Source: Caulobacterales bacterium
GTDB taxonomy: Bacteria > Pseudomonadota > Alphaproteobacteria > Caulobacterales > Caulobacteraceae
Direction: 5' to 3'
NCBI GenBank assembly: GCA_019510435.1
Contig: JAEKKJ010000031.1
Location: forward strand, 1-34,699
DNA: 34,699 nucleotides
Shown: one piece after another, positions 6,883-15,178 of the stretch
Layout: each line of letters opens with the position of its first letter
How positions within the stretch are numbered: position 1 is the stretch's first letter
Made by a program: the position numbers and the translations under genes
The notes under the pieces: model-generated
What the model saw: only the letters and a program-made list of their open reading frames with translations
The model's database searches: none
What the model was told of the DNA's origin: nothing

Positions 6883-7923
6883 TTGAACTCCGTCACCCTC
6901 CGAGAGGCCGAGCCCAGCCTGGCGCGTCAGGCCAACGCGATCGCGCGCGACCTCACGCGGGCCGATCCCAAGGTCTATTGGCTGGACCTGGCAGTGACGG
7001 CGGCGGTCACCTGGACGAGCCTGGTCGTCGCGGCCACGGCCACCAGGCCCGCCTGGGCCCTGGCCGCCGGCGCCGTCTGCATCCTCGCCCTCTATCGCGG
7101 CATCAGCTTCATCCACGAGCTGACCCACCTGCGCCGCGACGACGTTCCGGGCTTCCACCTGGTCTGGAACCTGGTCATCGGCGTGCCCTTCCTGACGCCC
7201 TCGCTGCTGTACGAGGGCGTGCACATCCTGCACCACGCCAAGGACCGCTACGGCACCGCCCGCGATCCGGAGTACCACCCCCTGGCGCGCCGGCCGCCGC
7301 ATGAGCTGGCGGCCTTCCTGGGCGTGGCCCTGCTGGCGCCCGTGGGCGTGGTGCTGCGCTTCGCGATCCTGGCGCCGCTCAGCTTCCTGATCCCGCCGCT
7401 GCGCCGGTTCGTGGTGGCCAAGACCTCGGGGATGGTGATCAACACCGCCTTCTCCCGCGAGGACTTCGAGCGCGCCCGCAGTGCGCCGTGGCTGGCCCAG
7501 GAGGTCGGCGCCTGGGTGTGGAGCTGGACGGTGGTCGGCCTGGCGCTCGCGGGCGTGATCCCCTGGCGCGCCCTGGCGATCGCCGGCGTGATCTTCGGCC
7601 TGATGACCTTCCTGAACCAGCTGCGCACAGCGGTGGCGCATTACTGGGAGAACGACGGGGCGCAGATGCCGGTGCTGGACCAGTTCCTGGACAGCGTGAA
7701 CGTGCCGCCGCCGGCGCTGCTGCCGTTCCTGTGGGCGCCCGTCGGCCTGCGCTACCACGCCCTGCACCACCTGATGCCGCGCCTGCCGTACCACAACCTG
7801 GGCCAGGCCCACCGGCGGCTGGTCGAGGCCCTGCCCGCCGACCACGCCTATCGCCAGGTGGAGCAGCCCGAGCTGATCCCCGCCCTGCGCCGGCTGGTGG
7901 GGCGGATGCGGCTCAGCCGCTAG
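6883..7923 (+). CDS. Membrane fatty acid desaturase family protein
   Basis: A ~346-residue integral membrane di-iron enzyme of the fatty acid desaturase superfamily (PF00487), which inserts double bonds or hydroxyls into lipid chains using O2. All three histidine boxes are visible: HELTH (78-82), H-x-x-H-H in GVHILHHAK (114-118) and H-x-x-H-H in RYHALHH (292-296). Hydrophobic helices lie before box 1, between boxes 1 and 2, and around residues 210-245. The start is uncertain. TTG 6883 (LNSVTLREAE) fits best, just after a GGGGCCAGG tract, and no in-frame ATG exists between the preceding stop and the first conserved residues. The 3' end overlaps zapA (convergent) by 11 bases. Substrate is unknown: acyl lipid, sphingolipid and carotenoid are all possible. 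Confidence 0.88.
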   Translation: MNSVTLREAEPSLARQANAIARDLTRADPKVYWLDLAVTAAVTWTSLVVAATATRPAWALAAGAVCILALYRGISFIHELTHLRRDDVPGFHLVWNLVIGVPFLTPSLLYEGVHILHHAKDRYGTARDPEYHPLARRPPHELAAFLGVALLAPVGVVLRFAILAPLSFLIPPLRRFVVAKTSGMVINTAFSREDFERARSAPWLAQEVGAWVWSWTVVGLALAGVIPWRALAIAGVIFGLMTFLNQLRTAVAHYWENDGAQMPVLDQFLDSVNVPPPALLPFLWAPVGLRYHALHHLMPRLPYHNLGQAHRRLVEALPADHAYRQVEQPELIPALRRLVGRMRLSR

Positions 7924-8242
7924 TGGCCAGCTTCTCGATGCGGCTGGCGGCGCTCTCCAGGGCGTTCACCGCCCGGGTCTCGATGCGCGTGCGGTCGGCC
8001 TGGAGCCGGCTGACCTCGACCTGCAGGGCGGCCAGCCGGCCCTTGGCGTCGTAGAGTTCGTCGGCCAGCAGCAGGGCGCCCATCAGGAAGAGCCGCGTGT
8101 CGCCCAGCTGGCCCATGTCCTGCGACACCTCGCGGACCTGGCGGTCGAACAGCTTGGCCAGTTCCATGAGGTGGGCCTCCTGGCCGTCCTCGCAGCCCAC
8201 CGCATAGGGGCGGCCGTTCACCTCGACATTGATCTGCGCCAT
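7913..8242 (-). CDS. zapA: Cell division protein ZapA
   Basis: A 109-residue ZapA, a small cytosolic protein that binds and bundles FtsZ protofilaments at the division ring. The N-terminal domain (MAQINVEVNGRPYAVGC...) has the usual beta strands with V-x-V-N-G-R-x-Y, then A-x-L-F-D-R-Q-V-R-E-V. The second half (about 55-105) is the heptad-repeat coiled coil used for tetramer formation. I place the start at ATG 8240-8242, with AGGAGG nine bases upstream inside the end of the preceding gene; upstream in-frame sequence is arginine-rich noise. It follows the DUF4164 gene by four bases, the standard alphaproteobacterial pair. In many relatives the 6S RNA/5-FCL block follows zapA directly; here two plus-strand genes separate them. 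Confidence 0.92.
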   Translation of the reverse strand: MAQINVEVNGRPYAVGCEDGQEAHLMELAKLFDRQVREVSQDMGQLGDTRLFLMGALLLADELYDAKGRLAALQVEVSRLQADRTRIETRAVNALESAASRIEKLATSG

Positions 8243-8246
8243 CGCC

Positions 8247-8522
8247 TTATGCCTCCTGGACCTGGCCCTCGAGGGCCGCCCGGATTTCCTGGATCGCCCG
8301 TCCCAGCGCCGCCGAGGCCGCGACCCCAGCCTCCTCCAGCTCGCGCTCCCGGGCTCGCGCCGCATCGAGCTCGGCCGCCAGATTGGCCCGGTCCTGGTCG
8401 AACAGGCCCCCGGCCTCGGCGCTGGCGTCGCGCAGGCGCTGCGACAGGCGCTGCTCCAGCACGTGCAACGCGCTTTCCAGCCGCTTGGCCGCCAGGTCCA
8501 GCGCGGTGTCGCCGCCGTTCAT
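8247..8522 (-). CDS. DUF4164 family coiled-coil protein
   Basis: A 91-residue, mostly helical protein rich in alanine, glutamate and arginine, with heptad-like hydrophobic spacing from about residue 10 to 85. It matches the DUF4164-type small coiled-coil proteins found immediately upstream of zapA in alphaproteobacteria. Function is not established; co-transcription with zapA suggests a role around FtsZ or the envelope. The start at ATG 8520-8522 is fixed by GGAGG six bases upstream. A possible promoter has a -10 TATAGA at 8553-8548, but its -35 is poor. The stop lies four bases before the zapA start, so the two genes are one transcription unit. Confidence 0.78.
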   Translation of the reverse strand: MNGGDTALDLAAKRLESALHVLEQRLSQRLRDASAEAGGLFDQDRANLAAELDAARARERELEEAGVAASAALGRAIQEIRAALEGQVQEA

Positions 8523-8662
8523 CCGATCCTCCGAGCCAGTTGCGAGCTCTATACCCTGCGTCGGCGAGTCTCGCGAATTCGAGGGCGATTTCTTGACCCT
8601 CCGGTCCCCACGTGCGAGGCGGCGCGGCAATTCCCCGCCAGAAGAGACTTAGAGAACCGCCG

Positions 8663-10630
8663 ATGCCCGCGCCCACCCAGCTCATGGCCGACGCCATCCG
8701 CGTCCTTTCGATGGACGCCGTGGAGGCCGCCAATTCGGGGCACCCGGGCATGCCGATGGGCATGGCCGACGTGGCGACGGTGCTGTGGACCCGGTTCCTG
8801 AAGTACGACGCCGCCCGGCCGGACTGGGCCGACCGCGACCGGTTCGTGCTCTCGGCGGGCCATGGCTCGATGCTGCTCTACAGCCTGCTGCACCTGACCG
8901 GGGTCAAGGCGGTGAGCCTCGACAGCCTGCGCCAGTTCCGCCAGCTGGGATCCAACACCCCGGGGCACCCGGAGTACGGCCACACCCCCGGCGTCGAGAC
9001 CACCACCGGGCCCCTGGGCCAGGGCCTGGCCACCGCGGTCGGCATGGCCATGGCCGAGCGCAAGCTGGCCGCCCGCTTCGGCGCGGACCTGGTAGACCAC
9101 CGCACCTGGGTCGTAGCCGGCGACGGCTGCCTGATGGAGGGCGTCAGCCACGAGGCCATCTCCCTGGCCGGGCGCCTGAAGCTGGCCCGCCTGACCGTGC
9201 TCTGGGACAACAACGACATCACCATCGACGGCCACGTGGGCCTGTCGGACGCCACGGACCAGCTGGCCCGTTTCAAGGCCGCCGGCTGGGCGGTGAAGGC
9301 CATCGACGGCCACGACGAGGGCCAGATCCGCCGCGCCCTGGCCTGGGCCACCAAGCAGGACCGGCCCAGCCTGATCGCCTGCAAGACGGTGATCGGCAAG
9401 GGCTCGCCCACCTTCGCCGGCACCCACGACGTGCACGGCAAGGCCCTGGGCAAGGACGAGGTGGCCAAGACCCGCGCCGCCCTGGGCTGGCCGCACGAGC
9501 CCTTCGTGGTGCCGGACGAGGTCTACCGCCCCTGGCGCGCCGCTGGCCGCAGGGGGGCCAAGGTGCGCAAGGCCTGGGAGGCCAAGCTTGCCGCCTCGCC
9601 GCAGAAGGCCGAGTTCGAGCGCGCCATGTCCGGCGCCCTGCCGGCCCACGCCTTCGAGGCCCTGGACGCCTTCATCGCCGAGGCCGCCGCCGGCAAGCCC
9701 GCCGCCGCCACGCGCCAGCACTCCGGCGCGGTGCTGGAGAAGATCTTCGGCCAGGTCCCCGAGCTGGTCGGCGGCTCGGCCGACCTCACCGGCTCCAACA
9801 ACACCTACGTCAAGAACACCGAGATCTTCGACGCCCCGGGCTACGGCGGCCGCTATGTGAACTACGGCGTGCGCGAGTTTGGCATGGCGGCGGCCATGAA
9901 CGGCCTGGCCCTGCACGGCGGGGTGATCCCCTACGCCGGCACCTTCCTGGTGTTCAGCGACTATGCGCGACCGGCGATCCGGCTGGCGGCGCTGATGGGC
10001 ATCCGGGTGATCCATGTGGGCACCCACGATTCCATCGGCCTGGGCGAAGACGGTCCGACCCACCAGCCGGTGGAGCACCTGGCCGCCCTGCGCGCCATGC
10101 CCAACCTCAACGTCTTCCGCCCGGCCGACGCGGTGGAGACCGCCGAGTGCTGGAAGCTGGCGTTGCAAACCGCCGGCACGCCCTCGGTGATGGCGCTGTC
10201 GCGGCAGAAGACCGCCGGCGTCCGCGGCGACGCGGGCGAGAACCAGAGCGCCCGCGGCGCCTACCAGCTGGCCGCGGCCAGCCGGCCCGCCCAGGTGACC
10301 CTCTTCGCCACCGGAACCGAGGTCCCGGTCGCCCTGGCCGCGCGCGACCTCTTGGAGGCGGACGGCATCGGCGCGCGGGTGGTTTCCGTTCCCTGCTTCG
10401 AGCTGTTCGAGGCCCAGCCCGCCGACTACCAGGCCGCGGTGATCGGCGAGACCGATGTCCGCGTGGCCGTGGAGGCCGGCGTGCGCCAGGGCTGGGACCG
10501 CTTCATCGGCAGCGATGGCGCCTTCGTGGGCATGACCGGCTTCGGCGCCAGCGGCACGGACAAGGCCCTCTACGCCCACTTCGGCATCACGCCGGAGGGC
10601 GTGGCGGCGGCGGCCAAGGCGAAGCTCTAG
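8663..10630 (+). CDS. tkt: Transketolase
   Basis: A 655-residue thiamine-diphosphate enzyme that transfers two-carbon units between ketose and aldose phosphates in the pentose phosphate pathway. The N-terminal domain has NSGHPGMPMG (H27), HTPGVETTTGPLGQG and the diphosphate/Mg motif GDGCLMEG...NN. The pyrimidine domain has GVREFGMAAAMNG with catalytic E405; many transketolases have H after the E, where this one has F. LGEDGPTHQPVEHLAALR is the classic signature of the middle domain. Length is normal. I use ATG 8663, matching the family N-terminus; a GTG 51 bases upstream adds unrelated residues. Its ribosome site is weak. purT follows after 36 bases, probably co-transcribed. Confidence 0.97.
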   Translation: MPAPTQLMADAIRVLSMDAVEAANSGHPGMPMGMADVATVLWTRFLKYDAARPDWADRDRFVLSAGHGSMLLYSLLHLTGVKAVSLDSLRQFRQLGSNTPGHPEYGHTPGVETTTGPLGQGLATAVGMAMAERKLAARFGADLVDHRTWVVAGDGCLMEGVSHEAISLAGRLKLARLTVLWDNNDITIDGHVGLSDATDQLARFKAAGWAVKAIDGHDEGQIRRALAWATKQDRPSLIACKTVIGKGSPTFAGTHDVHGKALGKDEVAKTRAALGWPHEPFVVPDEVYRPWRAAGRRGAKVRKAWEAKLAASPQKAEFERAMSGALPAHAFEALDAFIAEAAAGKPAAATRQHSGAVLEKIFGQVPELVGGSADLTGSNNTYVKNTEIFDAPGYGGRYVNYGVREFGMAAAMNGLALHGGVIPYAGTFLVFSDYARPAIRLAALMGIRVIHVGTHDSIGLGEDGPTHQPVEHLAALRAMPNLNVFRPADAVETAECWKLALQTAGTPSVMALSRQKTAGVRGDAGENQSARGAYQLAAASRPAQVTLFATGTEVPVALAARDLLEADGIGARVVSVPCFELFEAQPADYQAAVIGETDVRVAVEAGVRQGWDRFIGSDGAFVGMTGFGASGTDKALYAHFGITPEGVAAAAKAKL

Positions 10631-10666
10631 CCCCCTGCCAGCGCGGAGCGAAAGGAAGACCAGGCC

Positions 10667-11875
10667 ATGACCACGCCCGCCCGCCTCGGCACGCCGCTTT
10701 CGCCCACGGCGGTGCGGGTCATGCTGCTGGGCTCTGGGGAGCTCGGCAAGGAGGTGGCGATCGAGCTGCAGCGGCTGGGCTGCGAGGTGATCGCCTGCGA
10801 CCGCTATGCCGATGCGCCGGCCATGCAGGTGGCCCACCGCAGCCACGTCCTGGCGATGACCGACGCGAAGGCCTTGCGCGCGGTGGTCGAGGCCGAGCGG
10901 CCGCACCTGGTCGTGCCCGAGATCGAGGCCATCGCCACCGATGAGCTGGCGCGGATCGAGGCCGAGGGGCTGGCCACGGTCATCCCGACGGCCCGCGCCG
11001 CCCAGCTGACCATGAACCGCGAGGGGATCCGGCGGCTGGCCGCCGAAGAGCTGGGCCTGCCCACCAGCGCCTACGCCTTCGCCTCGTCCCAGGCCGAGCT
11101 GGAGCAGGCGGCCGCGGCGGTCACGGGCTTTCCCTGCTTCGTGAAGCCGGTGATGAGCTCATCCGGCAAGGGCCAGTCCTATGTGGAGAGCCCGGACGGG
11201 CTCGCAGCCGCCTGGCGCTATGCCCTCGAAGGCGGGCGGGTGGAGCAGCCGCGGGTCATCGTCGAGGGCCTGGTGGCGTTCGACTTCGAGATCACCCAGC
11301 TCACCGTGCGCAGCCTGGTGAGCGGCCACGTCGAGACCAGCTTCTGCGCCCCCATCGGCCACCGCCAGGTGCGCGGCGACTATGTGGAGAGCTGGCAGCC
11401 GCAGCGGATGACGCCCGCGGCCCTGGCCCAGGCGCGCGAGATCTCCCGTAAGGTCACCGATGCGCTGGGGGGCCTGGGCGTCTTCGGCGTGGAGCTGTTC
11501 GTGAAGGGCGACACGGTGTTCTTCTCCGAGGTCAGCCCTCGGCCGCATGACACCGGCCTCGTCACCCTGGTCACCCAGTACCAGAGCGAATTCGCCTTGC
11601 ACGCCCGGGCGATCCTGGGCCTGCCCATCGACGTCACCCAGCGCGAGCCGGGCGCCAGCGCGGTGATCTACGGCGGCCTCGAGGCCAAGGGCGTCGCCTT
11701 CGAAGGCGTGGCCGAGGCCCTGGCGGTGCCGGGGGCGGACCTGCGCCTCTTCGGCAAGCCGGAGAGCTACGAGCGCCGACGCATGGGCGTGGCCCTGGCC
11801 CGCGCGACCACGGTGAAGGACGCCCGCCAGCGGGCCCGCGAGGCCGCCGGCCGGGTGAAACCCGTGGCGGGCTGA
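10667..11875 (+). CDS. purT: Formate-dependent phosphoribosylglycinamide formyltransferase (PurT)
   Basis: A 402-residue ATP-grasp enzyme of purine synthesis. It makes formyl-GAR from GAR, formate and ATP without needing 10-formyltetrahydrofolate. The N-terminal pre-ATP-grasp domain opens with V-M-L-L-G-S-G-E-L-G-K-E-V-A-I-E-L-Q-R-L-G and C-D-R-Y-A-D-A-P-A-M-Q-V-A-H, both highly typical of PurT. The ATP-grasp core has CFVKPVMSSSGKGQS, and metal/ATP residues lie in GVELFV and FSEVSPRPHDTGLVTL. AAAGGAAG about nine bases before the ATG is a good ribosome site. The gene follows transketolase by 36 bases, linking ribose-phosphate supply with purine synthesis. A possible small hairpin with a T-run lies near 11895-11912. 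Confidence 0.96.
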   Translation: MTTPARLGTPLSPTAVRVMLLGSGELGKEVAIELQRLGCEVIACDRYADAPAMQVAHRSHVLAMTDAKALRAVVEAERPHLVVPEIEAIATDELARIEAEGLATVIPTARAAQLTMNREGIRRLAAEELGLPTSAYAFASSQAELEQAAAAVTGFPCFVKPVMSSSGKGQSYVESPDGLAAAWRYALEGGRVEQPRVIVEGLVAFDFEITQLTVRSLVSGHVETSFCAPIGHRQVRGDYVESWQPQRMTPAALAQAREISRKVTDALGGLGVFGVELFVKGDTVFFSEVSPRPHDTGLVTLVTQYQSEFALHARAILGLPIDVTQREPGASAVIYGGLEAKGVAFEGVAEALAVPGADLRLFGKPESYERRRMGVALARATTVKDARQRAREAAGRVKPVAG

Positions 11876-11973
11876 AGGGCTCCACAGCCTCAAGGAACGT
11901 CGTTCGATTTTTGCGTGCCCGCCGAAAAGGTCGGTGCTAGCCTCGCCGTGGGTCAGCGGAAGCGGGGGGCGCG

Positions 11974-12792
11974 ATGACGACGACCATTGGGACTCTCGGC
12001 GGAAAATCAGGCCTGGGCGCAGCGCCCGGCTCTCTCGCCGCATTGGCCGATCGCTGGATCTATGTGGTCACGGCGCTGGGCTTCATCCTCATCGTCCTGA
12101 CCGGCTTCATCCCCGACTCCGTGGGGAAGGTCGCCGCGGTCCAGGCCGGGCAGCGGCCGCCCTTCCCGCTGGTGCTGCACCTCCATGCCGTGCTGATGGG
12201 CTCGTTCCTGCTGCTGCTCCTGGCGCAGACCACGCTGGTGGCCCTGGACCGCCGGGACCTGCATCGCCGGCTCGGGCTGGCCGCGACCGTGCTGGGCCCG
12301 GCCCTGGTGGTGGTGGGCGTCATGCTCGTGCCGGTCGGCTATCACTCGTTGCAGCACGCCATGCAGGCGGCGGTCGGTCCGGCGCAAGCCAAGCTGGCCG
12401 GACGGCTCGGCGAGCTCGACAACATCCTGCTGTTCCAGCTGCGGATCGCCGTCCTGTTCCCGCTCTTCCTGGTGGTCGGCCTGCGGGCCCGCGCGACCGA
12501 TCCCGACCTGCACAAGCGGATGATGATCATGGCCCCGGCCATGGCCCTGCCCGCCGGCATCAACCGCATCGAGTGGCTGCCCACGACGCTCCCGCACAGC
12601 CCGCTGTCGACGGACCTCTACCTGCTGCTCGCCCTGTCGCCGCTGCTGGTGTGGGACCTGGTCCGCCATCGGCGGATCCAAAAGGCCTATCTGGTCGCCC
12701 TGGCCGCCGGCCTGCCGCTGTCTGTGGCGCTCTATGCACTGTGGGACTCCGCGTCCTGGCACGCGATCGCGCGCCGCATCCTGGGCGCCTGA
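11974..12792 (+). CDS. Unknown polytopic membrane protein with conserved-looking histidines
   Basis: A 272-residue protein with about six hydrophobic helices (near 29-46, 65-91, 99-120, 151-170, 211-229, 237-256). I do not recognise its family. Histidines sit in or near membrane helices: H69 and H71 in LHLHAVLMG, H97 in DLHRRLG, H124/H128 in GYHSLQHAM and H180 in DLHKRMMIM. The two D-L-H-[RK]-R motifs after helices 2 and 4 suggest an internal duplication and could bind heme or a metal. That is inference. The ATG at 11974 follows a GGGGGG tract. A possible -10 like GCTAGCCT lies at 11936-11943. It stands between purT and the gap operon with no obvious functional link. Confidence 0.7.
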   Translation: MTTTIGTLGGKSGLGAAPGSLAALADRWIYVVTALGFILIVLTGFIPDSVGKVAAVQAGQRPPFPLVLHLHAVLMGSFLLLLLAQTTLVALDRRDLHRRLGLAATVLGPALVVVGVMLVPVGYHSLQHAMQAAVGPAQAKLAGRLGELDNILLFQLRIAVLFPLFLVVGLRARATDPDLHKRMMIMAPAMALPAGINRIEWLPTTLPHSPLSTDLYLLLALSPLLVWDLVRHRRIQKAYLVALAAGLPLSVALYALWDSASWHAIARRILGA

Positions 12793-12860
12793 CGAGGCTC
12801 AGCCGGGCTTCCGCGAGGGCGGCGCCGCTCTTGCAGACGTGAGGCCGCAAGGTCACCCAC

Positions 12861-12880
12861 TGTCCCTCTCGCGAGGGGCA
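12861..12880. promoter_or_regulatory. Dyad upstream of the gap promoter
   Basis: TGTCCCTC (12861-12868) pairs with GAGGGGCA (12873-12880) across TCGC, with one G-T pair. It ends five bases before the candidate -35 of gap, a position suited to a regulator site. There is no following T-run, so it is not a convincing terminator for the upstream gene. Confidence 0.35.
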
Positions 12881-12885
12881 AGGGG

Positions 12886-12914
12886 TTGACTTCGCGGGTT
12901 CTCGCCTCAAGAAC
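12886..12914 (+). promoter_or_regulatory. Candidate promoter of the gap-pgk-fba operon
   Basis: TTGACTT (12886-12892) is followed after 14 bases by TCAAGAAC (12907-12914). This fits the Caulobacter housekeeping pattern of TTGAC, a 10-14 base spacer and GCTANAWC at six of eight positions. The gap start codon follows at 12948. Confidence 0.45.
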
Positions 12915-12947
12915 CCCGCCAACCCAAAATCCAAGGAGCCTCACCTC

Positions 12948-13958
12948 ATGGCTGTCCGCGTCGCCATCAACGGTTTCGGTCGCATCGGCCGCCTGGTCCT
13001 GCGTTCGATCGTCGAACACGGCCGCCGCGACATCGAGGTGGTGGCGATCAACGACCTGGGTCCCGTCGAGACCAACGCCCACCTGCTGCGCTACGACAGC
13101 GTGCACGGCCGCTTCCCGGCCGAGGTGAAGGTGGTGGGCGACACCATCGAGATCGCCGGCTTCGCCCCGATCAAGGTCACCGCCGTCCGCGACCCCAAGG
13201 AGCTGCCGCACAAGGCCCTCGGCGTCGACATCGCCCTCGAGTGCACCGGCATCTTCACGTCCAAGGACAAGGCCAAGGCCCACCTGGACGCCGGCGCCAA
13301 GCGGGTGATCGTCTCCGCGCCTGCCGACGGCGCCGACAAGACCATCGTCTTCGGCGTCAACCACCAGAGCCTGACCAAGGACGACCTGGTGATCTCCAAC
13401 GCCTCGTGCACCACCAACTGCCTGGCGCCGGTGGCGCACGTGCTGCAGGAGCTGTGCGGGATCGAGCGTGGCTACATGACCACGATCCACTCCTACACGG
13501 GCGACCAGCCGACCCTGGACACCCTGCACAAGGACCTCTACCGCGCCCGCGCCGCGGCCATGTCGATGATCCCCACCTCCACCGGCGCGGCCAAGGCCCT
13601 GGGCCTGGTGATCCCGGCCCTCGCCGGCAAGCTGGACGGCTCGTCGATCCGCGTGCCGACGCCGAACGTCTCGGTGGTGGACCTGAACTTCGTGCCCAGC
13701 CGCAAGGTGACGGTGGACGAGATCAACGCCGCCATGGAAGCGGCCGCCAATGGCGCCCTGAAGGGCGTGCTGGCGGTGACCAAGGAGCCGCTGGTCTCCA
13801 TGGACTTCAACCACAATCCCGCCTCGTCCACGGTGGCGCTGCCCCAGACCCAGATGATCGACGGCGGCCTGGGCCGGGTCCTCTCCTGGTACGACAACGA
13901 GTGGGGCTTCTCGACCCGCATGGCCGACACGGCGATCGCCCTCGCGAAGCTGATCTAA
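12948..13958 (+). CDS. gap: Glyceraldehyde-3-phosphate dehydrogenase, type I
   Basis: A 336-residue NAD-type GAPDH of the glycolytic/gluconeogenic trunk. It converts glyceraldehyde 3-phosphate to 1,3-bisphosphoglycerate. The Rossmann motif INGFGRIGR is at 7-15, the active-site ASCTTNC puts catalytic cysteine at C154, and the partner histidine is H181 in TTIHSYTGDQ. Length and the C-terminal WYDNEWGFSTRM are standard. AAGGAG (12933-12938) nine bases before the ATG is a strong ribosome site, fixing the start. It is the first gene of an operon with pgk (9 bases downstream) and fba. This triose block can run in either direction, and in Entner-Doudoroff users its upper part serves mainly gluconeogenesis. 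Confidence 0.98.
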   Translation: MAVRVAINGFGRIGRLVLRSIVEHGRRDIEVVAINDLGPVETNAHLLRYDSVHGRFPAEVKVVGDTIEIAGFAPIKVTAVRDPKELPHKALGVDIALECTGIFTSKDKAKAHLDAGAKRVIVSAPADGADKTIVFGVNHQSLTKDDLVISNASCTTNCLAPVAHVLQELCGIERGYMTTIHSYTGDQPTLDTLHKDLYRARAAAMSMIPTSTGAAKALGLVIPALAGKLDGSSIRVPTPNVSVVDLNFVPSRKVTVDEINAAMEAAANGALKGVLAVTKEPLVSMDFNHNPASSTVALPQTQMIDGGLGRVLSWYDNEWGFSTRMADTAIALAKLI

Positions 13959-13967
13959 GCCCGGCCC

Positions 13968-15161
13968 ATGGCGTTCAGGACCCTCGACGGCGTCAACCTC
14001 CAGGGCCAGCGCGCCCTGGTCCGCGTGGACTTCAACGTGCCCATGGAAGACGGGCAGGTCAGCGACGACACCCGCCTGCGCGCGGCGCTGCCGACCATCG
14101 AGAAGCTGCGCCAGGGCGGGGCCAGGACCATCCTGCTCGCCCACTTCGACCGGCCGAAGGGCAAGGTCGTGCCGGAGATGAGCCTGAAGCCGGTGGTCGA
14201 GCCGCTGTCGAGGCTGCTGGGCGCGCCGGTGGCCTTCGCGGGGAACTGCGTGGGCGCCGAGGCCAACGACGCCGTGCACGTCATGAAGGACGGCGACGTG
14301 CTCCTCCTGGAAAACGTGCGCTTCCACGCGGGCGAGGAGAAGAACGACAAGGACTTCGCCATGGCCCTGGCGGTCAACGGCGACATCTTCGTCAACGACG
14401 CCTTCTCGGCGGCGCACCGCGCCCACGCCACGACGGAATGCCTGGCGCACCTCCTGCCGGCCTATGCGGGCGAGCAGATGCGGCTGGAGCTGAGCGCCCT
14501 GGACCGGGCGCTGGGCCAGCCCGAGCGCCCGGTGATCGGCATCGTCGGCGGCTCCAAGGTCTCCACCAAGCTGGACCTGCTGAAGCACCTGGTCACCAAG
14601 CTGGACAAGCTGGCCATCGGCGGCGGCATGGCCAACACCTTCCTCTTCGCCCAGGGCCACGACGTCGGCGCCTCCTATTGCGAGAAGGAGCTGGCCGAGA
14701 CCGCGCGCGAGATCATCCGCCTGGCCGGCCAGAACAACTGCAAGCTCTTTCTGCCGCTGGACATCGTGGTGGCCGAGAAGCTGGCGCCCGGCGCGCCCGC
14801 GCGGGTGCGGCCGGTGGGCTCCATCGACGAGCACGAGCGCATCCTCGACGCCGGGCCCGAGACCGTCGAGCGCCTCTGCCGCGCCATGGACAACTCCAGG
14901 ACCCTGGTCTGGAACGGCCCGCTGGGGGTCTTCGAAATGCCGCCCTTCGACAAGGGCACGGTCGCGGCGGCCCATCACGCAGCGGAACTCGCCAAGGCGG
15001 GGAAGCTTGTAGCGGTGGCGGGAGGCGGTGATACCGTAGCCGCCCTCAACGCGGCCGGCGTCACGGACGACTTCACCTTCGTCTCGACCGCCGGTGGCGC
15101 GTTCTTGGAATGGATGGAAGGCAAGACGCTGCCGGGGGTGGCGGCTCTGGCCCGACAGTAG
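13968..15161 (+). CDS. pgk: Phosphoglycerate kinase
   Basis: A 397-residue monomeric cytosolic kinase. It transfers phosphate between 1,3-bisphosphoglycerate and ADP. The substrate-binding start RVDFNVPMEDGQVSDDTR, the hinge-region GGSKVSTKLDLL and KLAIGGGMANTFL, and the C-terminal nucleotide loop GGGDTVAAL...FVSTAGGAFLEW are all intact. It starts nine bases after the gap stop with only a poor ribosome site, so translation is probably coupled to gap. fba follows after 17 bases. Length is normal for bacteria. Confidence 0.98.
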   Translation: MAFRTLDGVNLQGQRALVRVDFNVPMEDGQVSDDTRLRAALPTIEKLRQGGARTILLAHFDRPKGKVVPEMSLKPVVEPLSRLLGAPVAFAGNCVGAEANDAVHVMKDGDVLLLENVRFHAGEEKNDKDFAMALAVNGDIFVNDAFSAAHRAHATTECLAHLLPAYAGEQMRLELSALDRALGQPERPVIGIVGGSKVSTKLDLLKHLVTKLDKLAIGGGMANTFLFAQGHDVGASYCEKELAETAREIIRLAGQNNCKLFLPLDIVVAEKLAPGAPARVRPVGSIDEHERILDAGPETVERLCRAMDNSRTLVWNGPLGVFEMPPFDKGTVAAAHHAAELAKAGKLVAVAGGGDTVAALNAAGVTDDFTFVSTAGGAFLEWMEGKTLPGVAALARQ

Positions 15162-15178
15162 ACAGGTGGGGACCTGAG

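Noticed and set aside
8549..10906. A 785-codon minus-strand open frame opposite transketolase and purT
   Set aside because: The mirror of a high-GC coding strand, with no recognisable domain and a His/Gly/Arg-rich composition; transketolase on the plus strand is unambiguous.
12861..12880. Terminator for the unknown membrane protein
   Set aside because: The hairpin has no T-run and lies against the gap promoter; it is listed only as a possible regulatory dyad.
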